From Mactra quadrangularis (Eukaryota; Mollusca; Bivalvia; Venerida; Mactridae): DNA of 64,000 nucleotides. A program made the translations under genes and the position numbers. Where the stretch lies: assembly GCA_025267735.1 (NCBI GenBank), contig CM046297.1:29042011-29106010 (forward strand). Reading direction: 5' to 3'. Positions 45,830-56,225 of this stretch are shown one piece after another (the stretch's first letter is position 1; every line of letters begins with the position of its first letter). The notes under the pieces were generated by a model. The model was given only the letters and a program-made list of their open reading frames with translations. It made no database searches and had not been told where the DNA came from.

Positions 45830-46335
45830 AGTATCAATATGGCTTCAGGCTTTTTTTAAGAAGTTAGGGGTCTTTAGCATTGAATAATGATTGGTAACGT
45901 TTATGTATATTAGTGTATTTCGTACCTGGTACCGGTTTCAGTATCGATATATTCCTTTTCAAAATGTATCAGTGAATACCCGCATTATATTGGCACCGAT
46001 ACTTAAATCGGTTTAAAAGGACATTTACGTTATTTGATTCTTTTTAGTTTGAGGTTATCAGTGATATAAGTGAAAAAAGTTATAATGCGGAACAAAGCGT
46101 CATATATTTTTACATTAATTTATCAAGGTATTAGTTCGACTCATTTCCTTCTTGATTGTATATTACACACTTGACATTTTTTATGTTTAATTCCATAATA
46201 GCTCCTTGTCAGTGACCTATCTATAATTTGACATTCAATTTACGATAAAAACTGGGCGGGATTAGTTTTTTAACAAATGACAAAATGACATTGGGTATTA
46301 TTGGTAGGATGATATTCGGCTTGTTGTAGGGAATA
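45830..46335. other. intronic, nothing firm
   Basis: A weak palindromic stretch around 'GTACCTGGTACCGGTTTCAG' (45922) is seen; nothing else. Confidence 0.4.
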
Positions 46336-46339
46336 ATAA

Positions 46340-46430
46340 TATATAAATATCACACCCTACAGAGGGTGATGGAACGGAATGTTCACCCGAGACAAGTAAT
46401 GTCAACCGAGGCTTTGTTAACATTCCGTTT
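46340..46430 (+). repeat. fragment of dispersed 'CCGAGG' repeat
   Basis: 'ATATCACACCCTACAGAGGG', 'GAATGTTCACCCGAGAC' and 'GTCAACCGAGGC' match 3790-3895 (reverse) and resemble 2740-2912. Confidence 0.45.
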
Positions 46431-46589
46431 AATTTTATCTGTTTTATTTGCCTTGTTTCTGTGTATTTGATAAATGAAAATGTACATGTGTACGTTGAAT
46501 ATACTTTTTTATAGAATTACTTTAATCTCACATTAATGGCATGTACTACCAAGTACTTTTTTGTGTGAATACTAGCTAGTATGGACATG

Positions 46590-46930
46590 TGTTTTCGTTT
46601 TCGGCTTGTGTTTTTGTAAATAGGTATCTAGGTTTGTCAAACTTGAGTTGACGCTTAACAAAATTCCAATTTGGCATAGCCTAATGGATTTGCCCACAAA
46701 AAGATGAAATAGGTGACTCACGTGCATGTATCATTTTACTGATTATGACAAGCTACTTTGACATTTAACATTTATTTTAAAAAGTGCATTTATACATAAT
46801 TTTAAATTGTACTTGTTGATACATGAATAAAATATGTTTCATATAACTAAACTATTAAATGTGTATGATGCTTTGACATGCCGAACTCCTACATATTGTT
46901 GTTTAATGGAACCGACCATGTTTAAAGTGA
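46590..46930. mobile_element. two worn fragments: Harbinger-like right end, then CAGGTCGT-type MITE body
   Basis: 46590-46682 matches the right end of 29415-29843 ('AGTTGACGCTTAACAAAATT', 'TGGCATAGCC', then TAA). 46690-46930 matches the interior of the 39.4-40.7 kb MITEs ('ATTTAACATTTATTTTAAAA'), without their ends. Confidence 0.6.
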
Positions 46931-46972
46931 CAATGTATTTGTCACAGACATTTTGTATTTTTTTGGTTTTTG

Positions 46973-47142
46973 TTTTAGTTGGGTTTAGTGCCGTAGCACC
47001 ACATTGTATAGGTCATATAACAGCGGCCATAGAAATAATTGCATGACCAAGCTCCACGACAGTATGCCCCGCCGGGGAATCGAACCAACTTCCCCTCGAT
47101 TAGTAGACTTGCGTGCTACAACTAAGCTAGCCGGGCGGCTTT
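46973..47142 (-). mobile_element. SINE family C, internally deleted
   Basis: Minus strand: head 'GCCGCCCGGCTAGCTTAGTT', 'ATACTGTCGTGGAGCTTGGT', then a jump directly to the tail 'CGGCACTAAACCCAACTAA'. About 140 bp of body are absent compared with 55290-55597. Confidence 0.8.
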
Positions 47143-47232
47143 TTGTAAATTTAGGCATTCTGTAAAATAGATCAATGGATACTTAAATAAAATTAAAGGC
47201 AGTCAGCATAATGTATTGGTTTAATTTACGTA

Positions 47233-47376
47233 TTGTTCGTTTTTTCTCAACTGTCAAAGCATGAATAATTTCACGGTGACTTCGTGCTCTTTGTCTAACA
47301 CTCGTGATATTGAGATTGTGTGTAATCATTCACTGTGAAATTATTCAAACTTTGACAGTTTAGAAAAAACGAACAA
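47233..47376. mobile_element. foldback MITE, TTGTYCGTTTTTTCTC family
   Basis: TTGTTCGTTTTTTCTCAACT with complementary right end; TA at 47231-47232 and 47377-47378. Same length (144 bp) as 9325-9468. Confidence 0.85.
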
Positions 47377-47429
47377 TATTGCAAAAACAAATTTGCCATC
47401 AACTGTACTTTCTTATAAATTTTATCACT

Positions 47430-47840
47430 TTCATGTGAGATGAGTCTTATTCAATCTCCGTAAACAGATATCCTATAGACCGCTGTCGTATAGGATCTCT
47501 AAGGGTCGCTCCGAGTGTCACGTCAAATGACCAATCAATGCGTAGCTTTCATCAAGACAAATACTATTAATAGCATCTTGATTTCGTAATTTCTATATTT
47601 AGACCGACGATTGCGAGATAATCTGACAGGGGTGTTATTCACGGGCTGTGATTGGACGGTTCTTTTTTTTTAATTGCGTGACGTTGACGTTGTAATCAAG
47701 TTACGAAACTTAAATAATTGCGTCATGAGTATTGTAAAGAGAAAAAGATCACCTGAACTTGGTCACCATAAGGAAACAGCCAAATCTAAATTGGCGAGTA
47801 TACGAGCGGAGAATTTTAGATCTTTTTTAATCAGATTGAG
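47430..47840 (+). repeat. dispersed 400-bp repeat N, copy 1
   Basis: Matches 53275-53670: 'TAGGATCTCTAAGGGTCG', 'GACCAATCAATGCGTAGCTT', 'GGTGTTATTCAC', 'AAATTGCGTGACGT', 'CGAGCGGAGAATTT'. No terminal repeats found. The open frame at 47674-47901 is not kept in the other copy. Confidence 0.75.
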
Positions 47841-48162
47841 TCTTATTCTACGGAAGCCCAATGAGGCCATTTCGAGTAGGACATTAGAATTCAACAATTA
47901 GCACTTAAGGTTACATCTTCGATCTTGGAAATAAACTCTTTGAACTGGTTTCTTAGAACATAAAATGTAGAAATCTCGCGGTAGAGGGAAACGCCAATTT
48001 TGTAAGAAACATGTAATGTTATATTGTGCCAATATGTTTATATATTCAGATATCAACCAATCAGTGATCAGGATAGAAATGAGAATACACTAGAGAGTAT
48101 ATACAAGAGTTATCTACAGAATCCATTGAGAGGTATGTTAACACAGTAAAAAATGTTTGATA

Positions 48163-48556
48163 TAGTCCGACAAAATTAACCTGAGCTTGACATTTATGCA
48201 ATAATATATTAAACTCAATAATTACTGTCCATGTTTGTCTTGTTTGTAAATCGAGCTTAATCGGAAGCTTTCGGCAAAATCCACGTACTGAACAATTAGT
48301 TTTGTTTTCATGAGAATAAATACTTTAAAACTGTGCCACAAAATTGCGGACTTACGTGTTTCCACTAAAACTAATGTGTCCAAAATTAAAAATACAATAA
48401 CACGGAAATTTTACAAAATTGTTTCATAGTCACATAGGTTGTTATATTTGCGTGTATAACCGTGTACACGCATACGGAAACTCGCGATTTAATGTAAGTG
48501 AAGTATGTAATTATTTTAATAAGGTAGTTCAAGCTCAGGTTAATATTGTCGCACTG
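48163..48556 (-). mobile_element. 'AACCTGAGCTTGA' TIR element, reverse orientation
   Basis: Ends 'TAGTCCGACAAAATTAACCT' and 'AGGTTAATATTGTCGCACTG' are inverted repeats. Interior is the reverse complement of 36899-37287. It abuts the Tc1-like MITE at the next bases. Confidence 0.8.
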
Positions 48557-48558
48557 TA

Positions 48559-49491
48559 CAGTACCCACCAAAAGTTTAGAGACAAGGGAAATTCAATAAA
48601 AAAAAATAATTTCACTGGCTGTATACGGTCATTATATTTAATATGATTGATAATTAAATAAAAACAAATTTTTGTAATGCATCACATTTATAAAATTCAG
48701 CATTTGATATCCCAAAGCCTCAAAAACCGAATTCAATGTAATTCTTTTCTATTCAAAGGTTTTAAGCCACTTTGGTAGTTTCATCTACAAATAGTACCAA
48801 AGACACAAAAAAATAAAGAAAAACTATGTAGTAGGCTAAGGCCGGTATTCCATTCATACGGAAACGTGTAGCGTAAACGTGAAGCGCGAGCGTGAAAATC
48901 AAACACACGATTTTCTATTGTACGTATTCCATATTGGCGTGAGCGCGACGTGAGCGTGAAACGCGAATTTACGACATGTGACTGTGAAACGCGAGCGTGA
49001 AACCGATCGCTACCTGTAGTGGTTTTACTATTAATTATAAACTTATTGAAGCAATTAGAAAATGCTCTATTCTGTGAGACCAGTCCCTAAAGGAGTAGCA
49101 GGGACACGGACATCAAAGACCGGGCGTTGCAGAACAGAACACGTTGCAGATAATTGCTGACCCTTAACATTCTTGGCTTGACGGGTACACCTAACATAAA
49201 TTAATTTCAGTTGCAAAACAATGTTAATTTAAGTGTGTGAAGTTTTTGCAAGCATTCTTATGACAATACTGTTGTAATAACAAAATTCAACTATACATTT
49301 ATTATGCCATAACGTATGACTAGACATACATTGTTTTCACGCTAACCGGATGAATGGAACAGTGTGAGAGTGAAAACTCACGTCTCATATTCAAGTTTCA
49401 CGCTCACGCTAAACGTTTACGCCGCGCTCCCGTATGAATGGAATACCGACCTAACCCAGTGAAAACGTCTTCATACTTTTGGTGGGTACTG
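48559..49491. mobile_element. Tc1/mariner-like MITE carrying a nested element
   Basis: Inverted ends CAGTACCCACCAAAAGTTTA and ...ATACTTTTGGTGGGTACTG, flanked by TA (48557-48558, 49492-49493). Without the 612-bp nested element and one TAA it is about 318 bp. Body shared with 37764-38045. Confidence 0.88.
48840..49451. mobile_element. Harbinger-like MITE nested in the Tc1-like MITE
   Basis: Termini GGCCGGTATTCCATTCATAC and GTATGAATGGAATACCGACC, flanked by a perfect TAA duplication (48837-48839, 49452-49454). Inverted subterminal regions are packed with 'GCGAGCGTGAAA'-like words (48878 to 48996; mirrored at 49330-49425). No transposase. Confidence 0.88.
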
Positions 49492-49499
49492 TACTTAAA

Positions 49500-50485
49500 G
49501 TCATATTTCAATATAGTTTCGTCATATCGCGGTGGTTTGTCATAATTGTCCAAGAGCTGTGACAGTTTTGTTTTCAATTTCGGATTCTGTTTATGGTATA
49601 TGTTGCTTAACGTTCCAAGATGGCGCCAAAATATCTGGAAAAGTTCTTCTGTGATGTTTTGGGTCTAAATTATTCATTTTTTAAGTAGACATTCTTAAAT
49701 TGTCTCATTTTATTAGCATAAGAATGGAAAGGAACAAATCTATCACTCATTGGTGACTTTATGGAAAAGTGATGTTTTTTCTGACTCCACTCAGTTTCTA
49801 AAGCTATTTGGGCGGCCATCTTGGACACCATCTTGGATTTCGGATCTCACGTAGCCTTGCCAAGATATGGCAATTTGAATGCCTCATTCCAAAAATTACA
49901 TTTTAATGTAGTAAATCAACATTTATTTAAACCAGAACAATATTTATAATGATTTTCTCAATGATGAAGACGTCATACACGGCGATTTCGAGCATTTTTG
50001 GAAATACAATCTCACTGAATTTATCAATGGAGTACATTACTCACTTTGTAGACATATTTATTTACCGCAAGGTTGTGGGAAATTTGACAAACCATATCTT
50101 AGCATCACACCTAGCAGGCTGGTTTTATATATTATAGAAATATTTATAGCAATAAGGGTGAAAGTATGTCTTATAATAACTTGATTTAACATCAGAAAAG
50201 CATACTACTATGATTGAATATTGTGACAGAATATTTGACATAGAGGCAGATTTGTGCCTGTACATTTTTTATAACTTCAATACATAGAAATTAGAATAAT
50301 GATGCCCGCATGTTGTTGTGATGTTGTATAAGAACAAAAACCTTACTTTGAGAAAAGTCAATACTAAAAATCATATTATATGCACGTCTATCGCAGTTTA
50401 TTAATGAATAAATTTATGTAGCCTACTTTTTTTTTATATTTCTGCTTGTAATCATAAGAAATCTCATTATCGTTGTGTTTGTGTG
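49500..50485. other. intronic, nothing recognised
   Basis: 'AAGATGGCGCCAAAATATCT' and 'GGCGGCCATCTTGG' (49618; 49812) are an imperfect inverted pair; no coding signal. Confidence 0.4.
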
Positions 50486-50489
50486 AAGT

Positions 50490-50605
50490 AGGAGCAGTAG
50501 TCCAGTGGTAGGACGCACACTTTGAGATCGAGAGGTCTGTGGTTCGAATCCTACTAGGGGCACTGCTAATTTCCTTGACGGCTAAGCCAAGATAAATGGG
50601 ACCTT
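50490..50605 (+). mobile_element. tRNA-headed SINE fragment, family D
   Basis: A box 'AGTCCAGTGGTAGGACGC', B box 'GTGGTTCGAATCCTACTAGG', then 'GGCTAAGCCAAGATAAA', whose reverse complement recurs at 52956-52993. Body lost after about 50605. Confidence 0.7.
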
Positions 50606-51157
50606 TTGATTTTGCCAATGTTACATTGAAATATTCTGAAAAGTTCATTTTAAATTAAATGAAGAGTATTTTTTTCCAACACGTTATCTTGAGAGCTTTC
50701 TGATGATGTATAGTTTTATATATGTTCCATTACCATTTTTTGAATTATTTAGGATTATATTCCCTAAAAACCCTGTTTTTACACTGTTTTTGAGTCTCAC
50801 TGAGGTTTTGTTCTTTTTTCATCAGTTGTTTTGAAAAGTGTTTGTTGGTTACAGTTATTTTGATGTGTTTTCTATCTCTGACTGACATACAGGTATACGG
50901 TATTTTTTACGAAATTTATTTATAATCAATATTTAAGAAAATATTCATGAAATAGTAAACATGTACCCTTGTAACGCAAGTTAGAGTTTTACGTTACCAT
51001 CTTTGATAGACTTTAAAACAATGTTACTGCTTTATTTCACTTGTATCACCTTTTTACTATTACAGTTTATAATTATTTTTATCTAACCAAAATGAAGTTT
51101 TTAGAGCATATGCATTTTCTTTTTGGAAAATAACTACTGAACATTGTAAATTTTATG

Positions 51158-52798
51158 TAGAGTCCGTAGCCCCTATTTTAAAGTGTGTGCTAACTGAATA
51201 TAAAGAAACATAGCTGCTGTTTTATTACGTTTTCTGTTTTTGGTTGTGCCATGTAGGTAATGCAGGAAAGGAATTAAATCAGAAGAAGAACAAAAAAAAT
51301 CTAAAGACAAATAAGTGCTGTCCGTAGCCCTGTAGAGTCCGTAGCCCCTGATATATTTATATCTTTTTTCACACAGGAAAATTATAAAACTTTTCTAATT
51401 TTCTTTGTTTCGTACTTGTGCTGACTAGCTATGCATCTAAATACTGTATGTCTTGACAATTTTCATTCTGTTGAAAATAATGTTAAATTTGACGTAATTT
51501 ATAAATTTTCTGATAGATTTCTTTAATGGTCAAACTGATACATTAGACATTTCAGAAGTTACTTTAATATATATTTGTAGTGTTTGTAAGTTGAAGTTTA
51601 TTGTTTTTTAAAGGATAATTACACTTAAAACAAAACAAAACAGCTTTAAATATGTGATAGAAACAGATACTGGTGTGGTGTAGAGTCCGTAGCCCCATGT
51701 TAATTTTCACATAATTCATTCTTTTGTACTTTTACTCCCAAACTTATATATGTATAGAGAAAATTTATTTGATAGATTTTTGTTGTTGAAATATACATAG
51801 AAACAGGTTGAAAATTCAGGACTTTGTTTTGTTTTGACATTTTATGTTACATTTTGTACTAAAAAACATACATTTTTCGTGTTTTCTCAAGTAAAGTAAA
51901 GGAATTGTTTCTTCATATTATTGCTCATTTTTTTCATAAGTCAGAAAATTAATACTGTATCAAAAGAATATTATTCCACAGGTCAATTTACATTAAACTA
52001 CTTTCTTCAATCTACTAAATACAATCAAGTCAGTATGTAGAGTCCGTAGCCCCTGATAATTCCATTTTATGATTTTCTTTATTTGGTCAAGAAACATATT
52101 TTTATTCATATCAAACTTGTTCTAAATGTGTTGTCTACATCTTCGAATACTTTCAAATATAAAAATCAGTTTTGTTTCTCATTTAGATGTAAATTTAAAC
52201 TTTACATTCCCTGTGTATTTTGGGTATTTGCGCTGTAAATTTAAACTTTACATTCCCTGTGTATTTTGGGTATTTGCGCTTTTGACCATGGTAAATGTTG
52301 CAAACAATGAGAGTCAGTGTAGATTCACTTCTAAATTTATAAATACATAAATATCAAACTTATTATAAATCATATATAAGAAATATACGTCTGTCTAATT
52401 TTTTCTAGTGGTGATATGAATTACCGTGTAGAGTCCGTAGCCCTGGTTTACAATTATATAATTTTCTTTTTAAGGGTCAGCAAAACCATATTATTCATAT
52501 CAAACATGTTCTAAATGTGTTGTCTACATTTTCGAATACTTTCAAATATAAAAAATCAGTTTCGTTTCTTTTTCTCATCTATATGTAAATTGAAACTTAA
52601 CATTTCCTGTGTATTTTGGGGTATTTGCACTTTTGACCTCGGTAAATGTTTCAAACAAGGAGATAGTGGGCGTGGATTCTCTTCAAAATTTTAAAGTACA
52701 TGTTTATAAAACTAAATAACAAATTTTTTATAAGAAATATACATCTTTCTAATTTTTCGTGTGGTGATATAAATTACCATGTAGAGTCCGTAGGCCCC
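51158..52798 (+). repeat. array of a conserved 16-mer spaced at about 350 bp
   Basis: TAGAGTCCGTAGCCCC occurs at 51158, 51333, 51681, 52038, 52429 (last base changed) and 52782 (one extra G), with a partial TCCGTAGCCC at 51321. Spacings are 175, 348, 357, 391 and 353; the 391 interval includes a 46-bp tandem duplication near 52186-52278. The last two intervals are clearly homologous along their length ('TTCATATCAAAC', 'CTAAATGTGTTGTCTACAT', 'TGTATTTTGGG'). In the earlier ones only the 16-mer stands out. So this is an old tandem array in which the boundary word is kept far better than the rest. Confidence 0.82.
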
Positions 52799-52930
52799 TT
52801 GGGTACATCTATTCAACCGTTCTTAACTTTTTTGTTCTACATGTTCCATCCAAGATCTTTTGGAAATTAGTGCCTAATAGACATGTCTGTATATTACTTT
52901 AAAAGAATCTGCACTCTGATGGGGTCTGAA

Positions 52931-53127
52931 AATTGGCCTATGTGAGACTGAAGAGGTACCCTTTATCTTGGCTTAGCCGTTGAGCAAGAAATTTACCTGC
53001 GATTGCTTCACTCCACCCAGGTGTAAATGGGTACCTGCGAGGGTGGTATAATTCCGCTGCGCCAATTTGTCGGCTGCACTAATTAGCGGAGTAAAAAGAC
53101 TCCCCAGGGAGATTGATAGATAGATAC
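52931..53127. mobile_element. SINE-like tail with 'CACCCAGGTGTAAATGGGTA'
   Basis: Contains 'TTGGCTTAGCCGTTGAGCAA', 'CTTCACTCCACCCAGGTG', 'GTAAATGGGTACCTGCGAGG' and ends in (GATA)n. The ACCCAGGTGTAAATGGGTACC block recalls a conserved SINE core seen in several invertebrates. This is recollection, not a search. Confidence 0.55.
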
Positions 53128-53274
53128 CAGTAGCCCAATGACCAGGGGTAATAGCTGTAAAGTCGGTGAACGTGCGTAAGCATGAAACTTAGACTATAAA
53201 GTGCAATCACTTACTTTACTTAAGTCAGGTAGTCAGCTAACTTAAGGTATTCAATCCATATCTTAAAGTATGCT

Positions 53275-53670
53275 TACGATTGCTTAATCCCCGTGAACAT
53301 ATATCCTATAGACCATAGACTAAAGTCGTGTAGGATCTCTAAGGGTCGATTCGAGGGTCACGTCGAATTGACCTTTGTGTCGACCAATCAATGCGTAGCT
53401 TTCATCTAGATGAAACACTATTAGCAGCATTTTGATTTCGTAATTTTTATTTTTAGACCCAGGTTTGCGACCGTGGTGTTATTCACAGGTTCTGATTAGA
53501 CGACACTTTTCAAATTGCGTGACGTAGACAATGAACAGTTTACGAAAAATAATGATTGCGTCATGAATATTATAATGAAAAAAGGTCACCTGAACGTAAG
53601 CAATATAACGAAACAGCCAGATCTTAATTAGCGAGTAGGCGAGCGGAGAATTTGAGATCGGGTTTTAATC
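53275..53670 (+). repeat. dispersed 400-bp repeat N, copy 2
   Basis: Same words in the same order as 47430-47840. It lies just upstream of the acceptor of the proposed terminal neuropeptide exon. Confidence 0.75.
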
Positions 53671-53707
53671 AGATCGGATTAACACTTGCTATATTTTGTT
53701 GTTTCAG

Positions 53708-53753
53708 GTTCTACAGGAGCAGTTCTGTTAGACAACGTCTACGACCAAACTGA
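53708..53753 (+). CDS. proposed terminal coding exon of the neuropeptide precursor
   Basis: Starts immediately after a strong pyrimidine-rich acceptor. Joining CG from 43398-43399 to G53708 gives Arg230, followed by FYRSSSVRQRLRPN and TGA at 53751-53753, for a 244-residue precursor. Too short to recognise by itself. Support comes from the splice tract, matching phase and prompt stop. The Arg-rich tail is plausible for a prohormone C-terminus. An alternative is that another exon, or reading through to TAA at 43401, ends the protein. Confidence 0.5.
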
Positions 53754-54090
53754 AGACTTAAACTAAACAACATTATAAGTGATGCGGAGCGCGAGAAAAT
53801 GTCCGAAAACATGACGTCTCATATGACGTCATAATACTTTCTTGGACCATTTGTCGAATTTCATATCCCCATAGCAACGTTATTGAGTGAGATAGTGCAA
53901 TAAATCGCATAAGAGCAATATTCCCTATTTCATTTTAGGAAAAATAAAATTTCAAAACGAATGACCCTTATAGATCCTTATTGGCCCTTTTCTCGCGTTG
54001 AGTATCATATACAAACAAACAAACTTTTGTTACATGTAAACATCGATTGGGGTGATGTGTAGTTATTTTTTACTTTTCTTCAATTCTCCA

Positions 54091-54096
54091 AATAAA
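54091..54096 (+). terminator. candidate poly(A) signal of the neuropeptide gene
   Basis: AATAAA about 340 bp after the proposed TGA; earlier hexamers are at 53899-53904 and 53944-53949. Not distinguishable without transcript data. Confidence 0.3.
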
Positions 54097-54136
54097 ATCT
54101 TTGGGTATATGTTTTGTTTTCGTTCTTATTTTACAA

Positions 54137-54527
54137 TAAAATACTCATTCGGAACTACCTCGGCGATTTTCCACGCAAATACACCTCGGATATCACGAGG
54201 AGCGAAAGTAGTTCCATCATAGAATCTAGCCTCGTTCCCGACGTTTGGAACGCTGGCACACACCAAAAATGACGGATGATTATGGGCAGTTAACGCTCTT
54301 CAATGCCTGTAACTGATATTCACTCAAATCAATGTTGATCCTCAAACATTTTTGTGTACTCGATACTTTCTGCAAAATGATCTGCCAAGTTGGTTGTTTA
54401 CATCGGCACTACTTAACCTATGAGGTTAATCGCCTGACCTCATAACTTTGTTGTATTTCTACTACGATTGATATCCGAGGTGTATCTTCGTAGATGATCG
54501 CCGAGGTCGTTCCGAATGTAAAATACT
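54137..54527. mobile_element. foldback element with about 55-bp arms
   Basis: Left 'CATTCGGAACTACCTCGGCG' and 'ACACCTCGGATATCA'; right 'TGATATCCGAGGTGTATC' and 'GATCGCCGAGGTCGTTCC'. Shares the 'ATTCGGAAC.CCTCGG' core with 18023-18217 but not the rest, so it is a related family. Confidence 0.75.
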
Positions 54528-54864
54528 GTCATTATTTATTGCGAATATACAATGGAAAAATAAAATCTTATATAGGCCTATTATATCTTACATTTCACTG
54601 CGGTGAAAATATAGCACCAAGAGTAGCGTCATAAAATACACAACAGTACTAAAGAAGCACAATATTTGTCAATATAGGAATATTAATATTTTACATCAAA
54701 TCGCGGGCCCGGCAAAATGGCATTTTAACCCGAGGTTATGCCTTTCTTTATATTTTACTGAGCTCATTCGATGCAATATAAATTGACATTGAGAAATATC
54801 CTCTACTTCTTTGTTTTATCGGAATATGGCATGGTTTGAATAAACAGTATACATTGTATCTTAA

Positions 54865-55173
54865 AGGTACTCATTCACAAATTTCAACTAAAATATCATC
54901 GTTTTCTAAAACTGTCATAATTGTATGGAAATACTTTCGGAAGCAGAAAAGTAGTGCAAATTGGCATACAACTACAAATGATGGTGTTTCCTGTAGTTAA
55001 TATTTACCCCGTATGTCACGGTATAGACACTTTTAGTGCATTTTGTGACTCTAATTGAACATTTCTTGCAACACATAGGCCAGTTTGTCTTTAAATGATA
55101 TACACAATTACAGACACTGAATGGTATTTTGAAATTATAGAAAAAAATAAACCAAATCTGTGAACTAGTACCT
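54865..55173. mobile_element. TTAA-type (piggyBac-like) MITE
   Basis: Ends AGGTACTCATTCACAAATTT and AAATCTGTGAACTAGTACCT, flanked by TTAA (54861-54864, 55174-55177). Confidence 0.85.
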
Positions 55174-55289
55174 TTAAGCAATCAATATTTAACAATTACA
55201 GAAGTACTGTGTTCCATTTGGATTTTTCTTGTCTCAATAAACCTCGATGCACTATAGGTGGTCAGTACGGCTCCGAGTCATAAACACTA

Positions 55290-55597
55290 TGCCGCCCGGC
55301 TAGCTCAATTGGTAGAACGCAAGTCTACGGATCGAGGGATCGTGGGTTCGATTCCCTGGCGGGGCATACTTTCGTGGAGCTTGGTCATGAAATTATTTCT
55401 ACGGCCATTCTCCCTCCTACCATTGATTCTTAACTATGTAGGGCAGTTGTCAGTCACTGACGAAAGTATGTGCTTAGTAGTTGGCTAAATCCAGAGAGCC
55501 CTTCCAGGAACAGTGAGTAGGTTGACTGGCCGCCGTTACATGACAAAATAAAATGTGTCACTGAGGCGTTAAACCCAAGAAAACAAACAAACAAACA
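55290..55597 (+). mobile_element. SINE family C, most complete copy
   Basis: Head 'GCCGCCCGGCTAGCTCAATT', B box 'GTGGGTTCGATTCCC', body 'CTTTCGTGGAGCTTGGTCAT', tail 'GAGGCGTTAAACCCAAG' and (AAAC)n. Flanks 'CATAAACACTATG' and 'CATAACACTGTA' look like an imperfect target duplication. Confidence 0.9.
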
Positions 55598-55599
55598 TA

Positions 55600-55930
55600 A
55601 CACTGTATACATAAGTGTTTTGGGCTCGAAACAATTCCTGATGCCAATGTATCTTGCATGCCGCTTAATTGAGACAAAAAGGTTACTAATGTCGAAATGG
55701 AACATCGTACCGAAGTGTGCTTTAGCCTTTTGCTTATACTAATTTACTAAAAATCAATTTTAAAAAAGGTTTTCAACTAATCAATTAATCACTCTCGAAT
55801 CTGCTACCTGACTCCCCAGTACTGAGTTAGTAACTTTTTTATCTTAACCAATTACTTTAAGTATCCCAAACTTAACAATAAATTGAATATGAGAACTTTT
55901 AGTTTCACTACATTGAATTAAAACTTTAGT
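55600..55930. other. no gene seen
   Basis: Unremarkable AT-rich sequence between two SINEs. Confidence 0.4.
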
Positions 55931-55934
55931 TATT

Positions 55935-56225
55935 TTTGTTATTTTTTGTTACTTGATTTAACGCCGTGTCAACACAATTTAGGTCATTTTACGGCGTCCA
56001 GCGCACCTAACCTAACTTTCCTGGATCATTGTCTATAACCAGTACTTACCTACCCTTCCACAAGGCCGGAAACTTCTCCATATTATCTAATCAATGGAGG
56101 AAAATCGACATTATTGTCAAATTTTTATGGAAGGGTATAACCTCCCCGGGTGGGATTCGAACCCGCACCCCCTCGGGCATGAGATTCCAAATCCCGGCGC
56201 GCTACCAACTGCGCTTTCGACCAAG
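55935..56225 (-). mobile_element. SINE family B
   Basis: Minus-strand head 'GAAAGCGCAGTTGGTAGCGC', B-box-like 'GGGTTCGAATCCC', tail 'TTGTGTTGACACGGCGTTAA'. Open frames over it (56029-56309) mirror those over 7066-7358 and are not genes. Confidence 0.88.

Larger units (their letters stand above)
43400..53707 (+). other. proposed large intron of the neuropeptide gene
   Basis: Bounded by GTAAGT (43400) and ATATTTTGTTGTTTCAG (ends 53707). It contains only repeats and unrecognised AT-rich DNA, with no competing gene. The intron phase (after the second base of an Arg codon) is satisfied by the downstream exon. Confidence 0.55.

Noticed and set aside
47674..47901. 75-codon basic open frame
   Set aside because: Lies within dispersed repeat N; the frame is broken in the copy at 53275-53670.
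50490..50605. Functional tRNA gene on the plus strand
   Set aside because: A and B boxes are present, but the sequence runs into a SINE-like body and the fold is incomplete by eye.
52126..52350. 74-codon open frame with an internal peptide repeat
   Set aside because: The peptide repeat reflects a 46-bp tandem duplication in noncoding array sequence.
55258..55488. 76-codon open frame
   Set aside because: It lies mostly within a family C SINE with a tRNA-like head.
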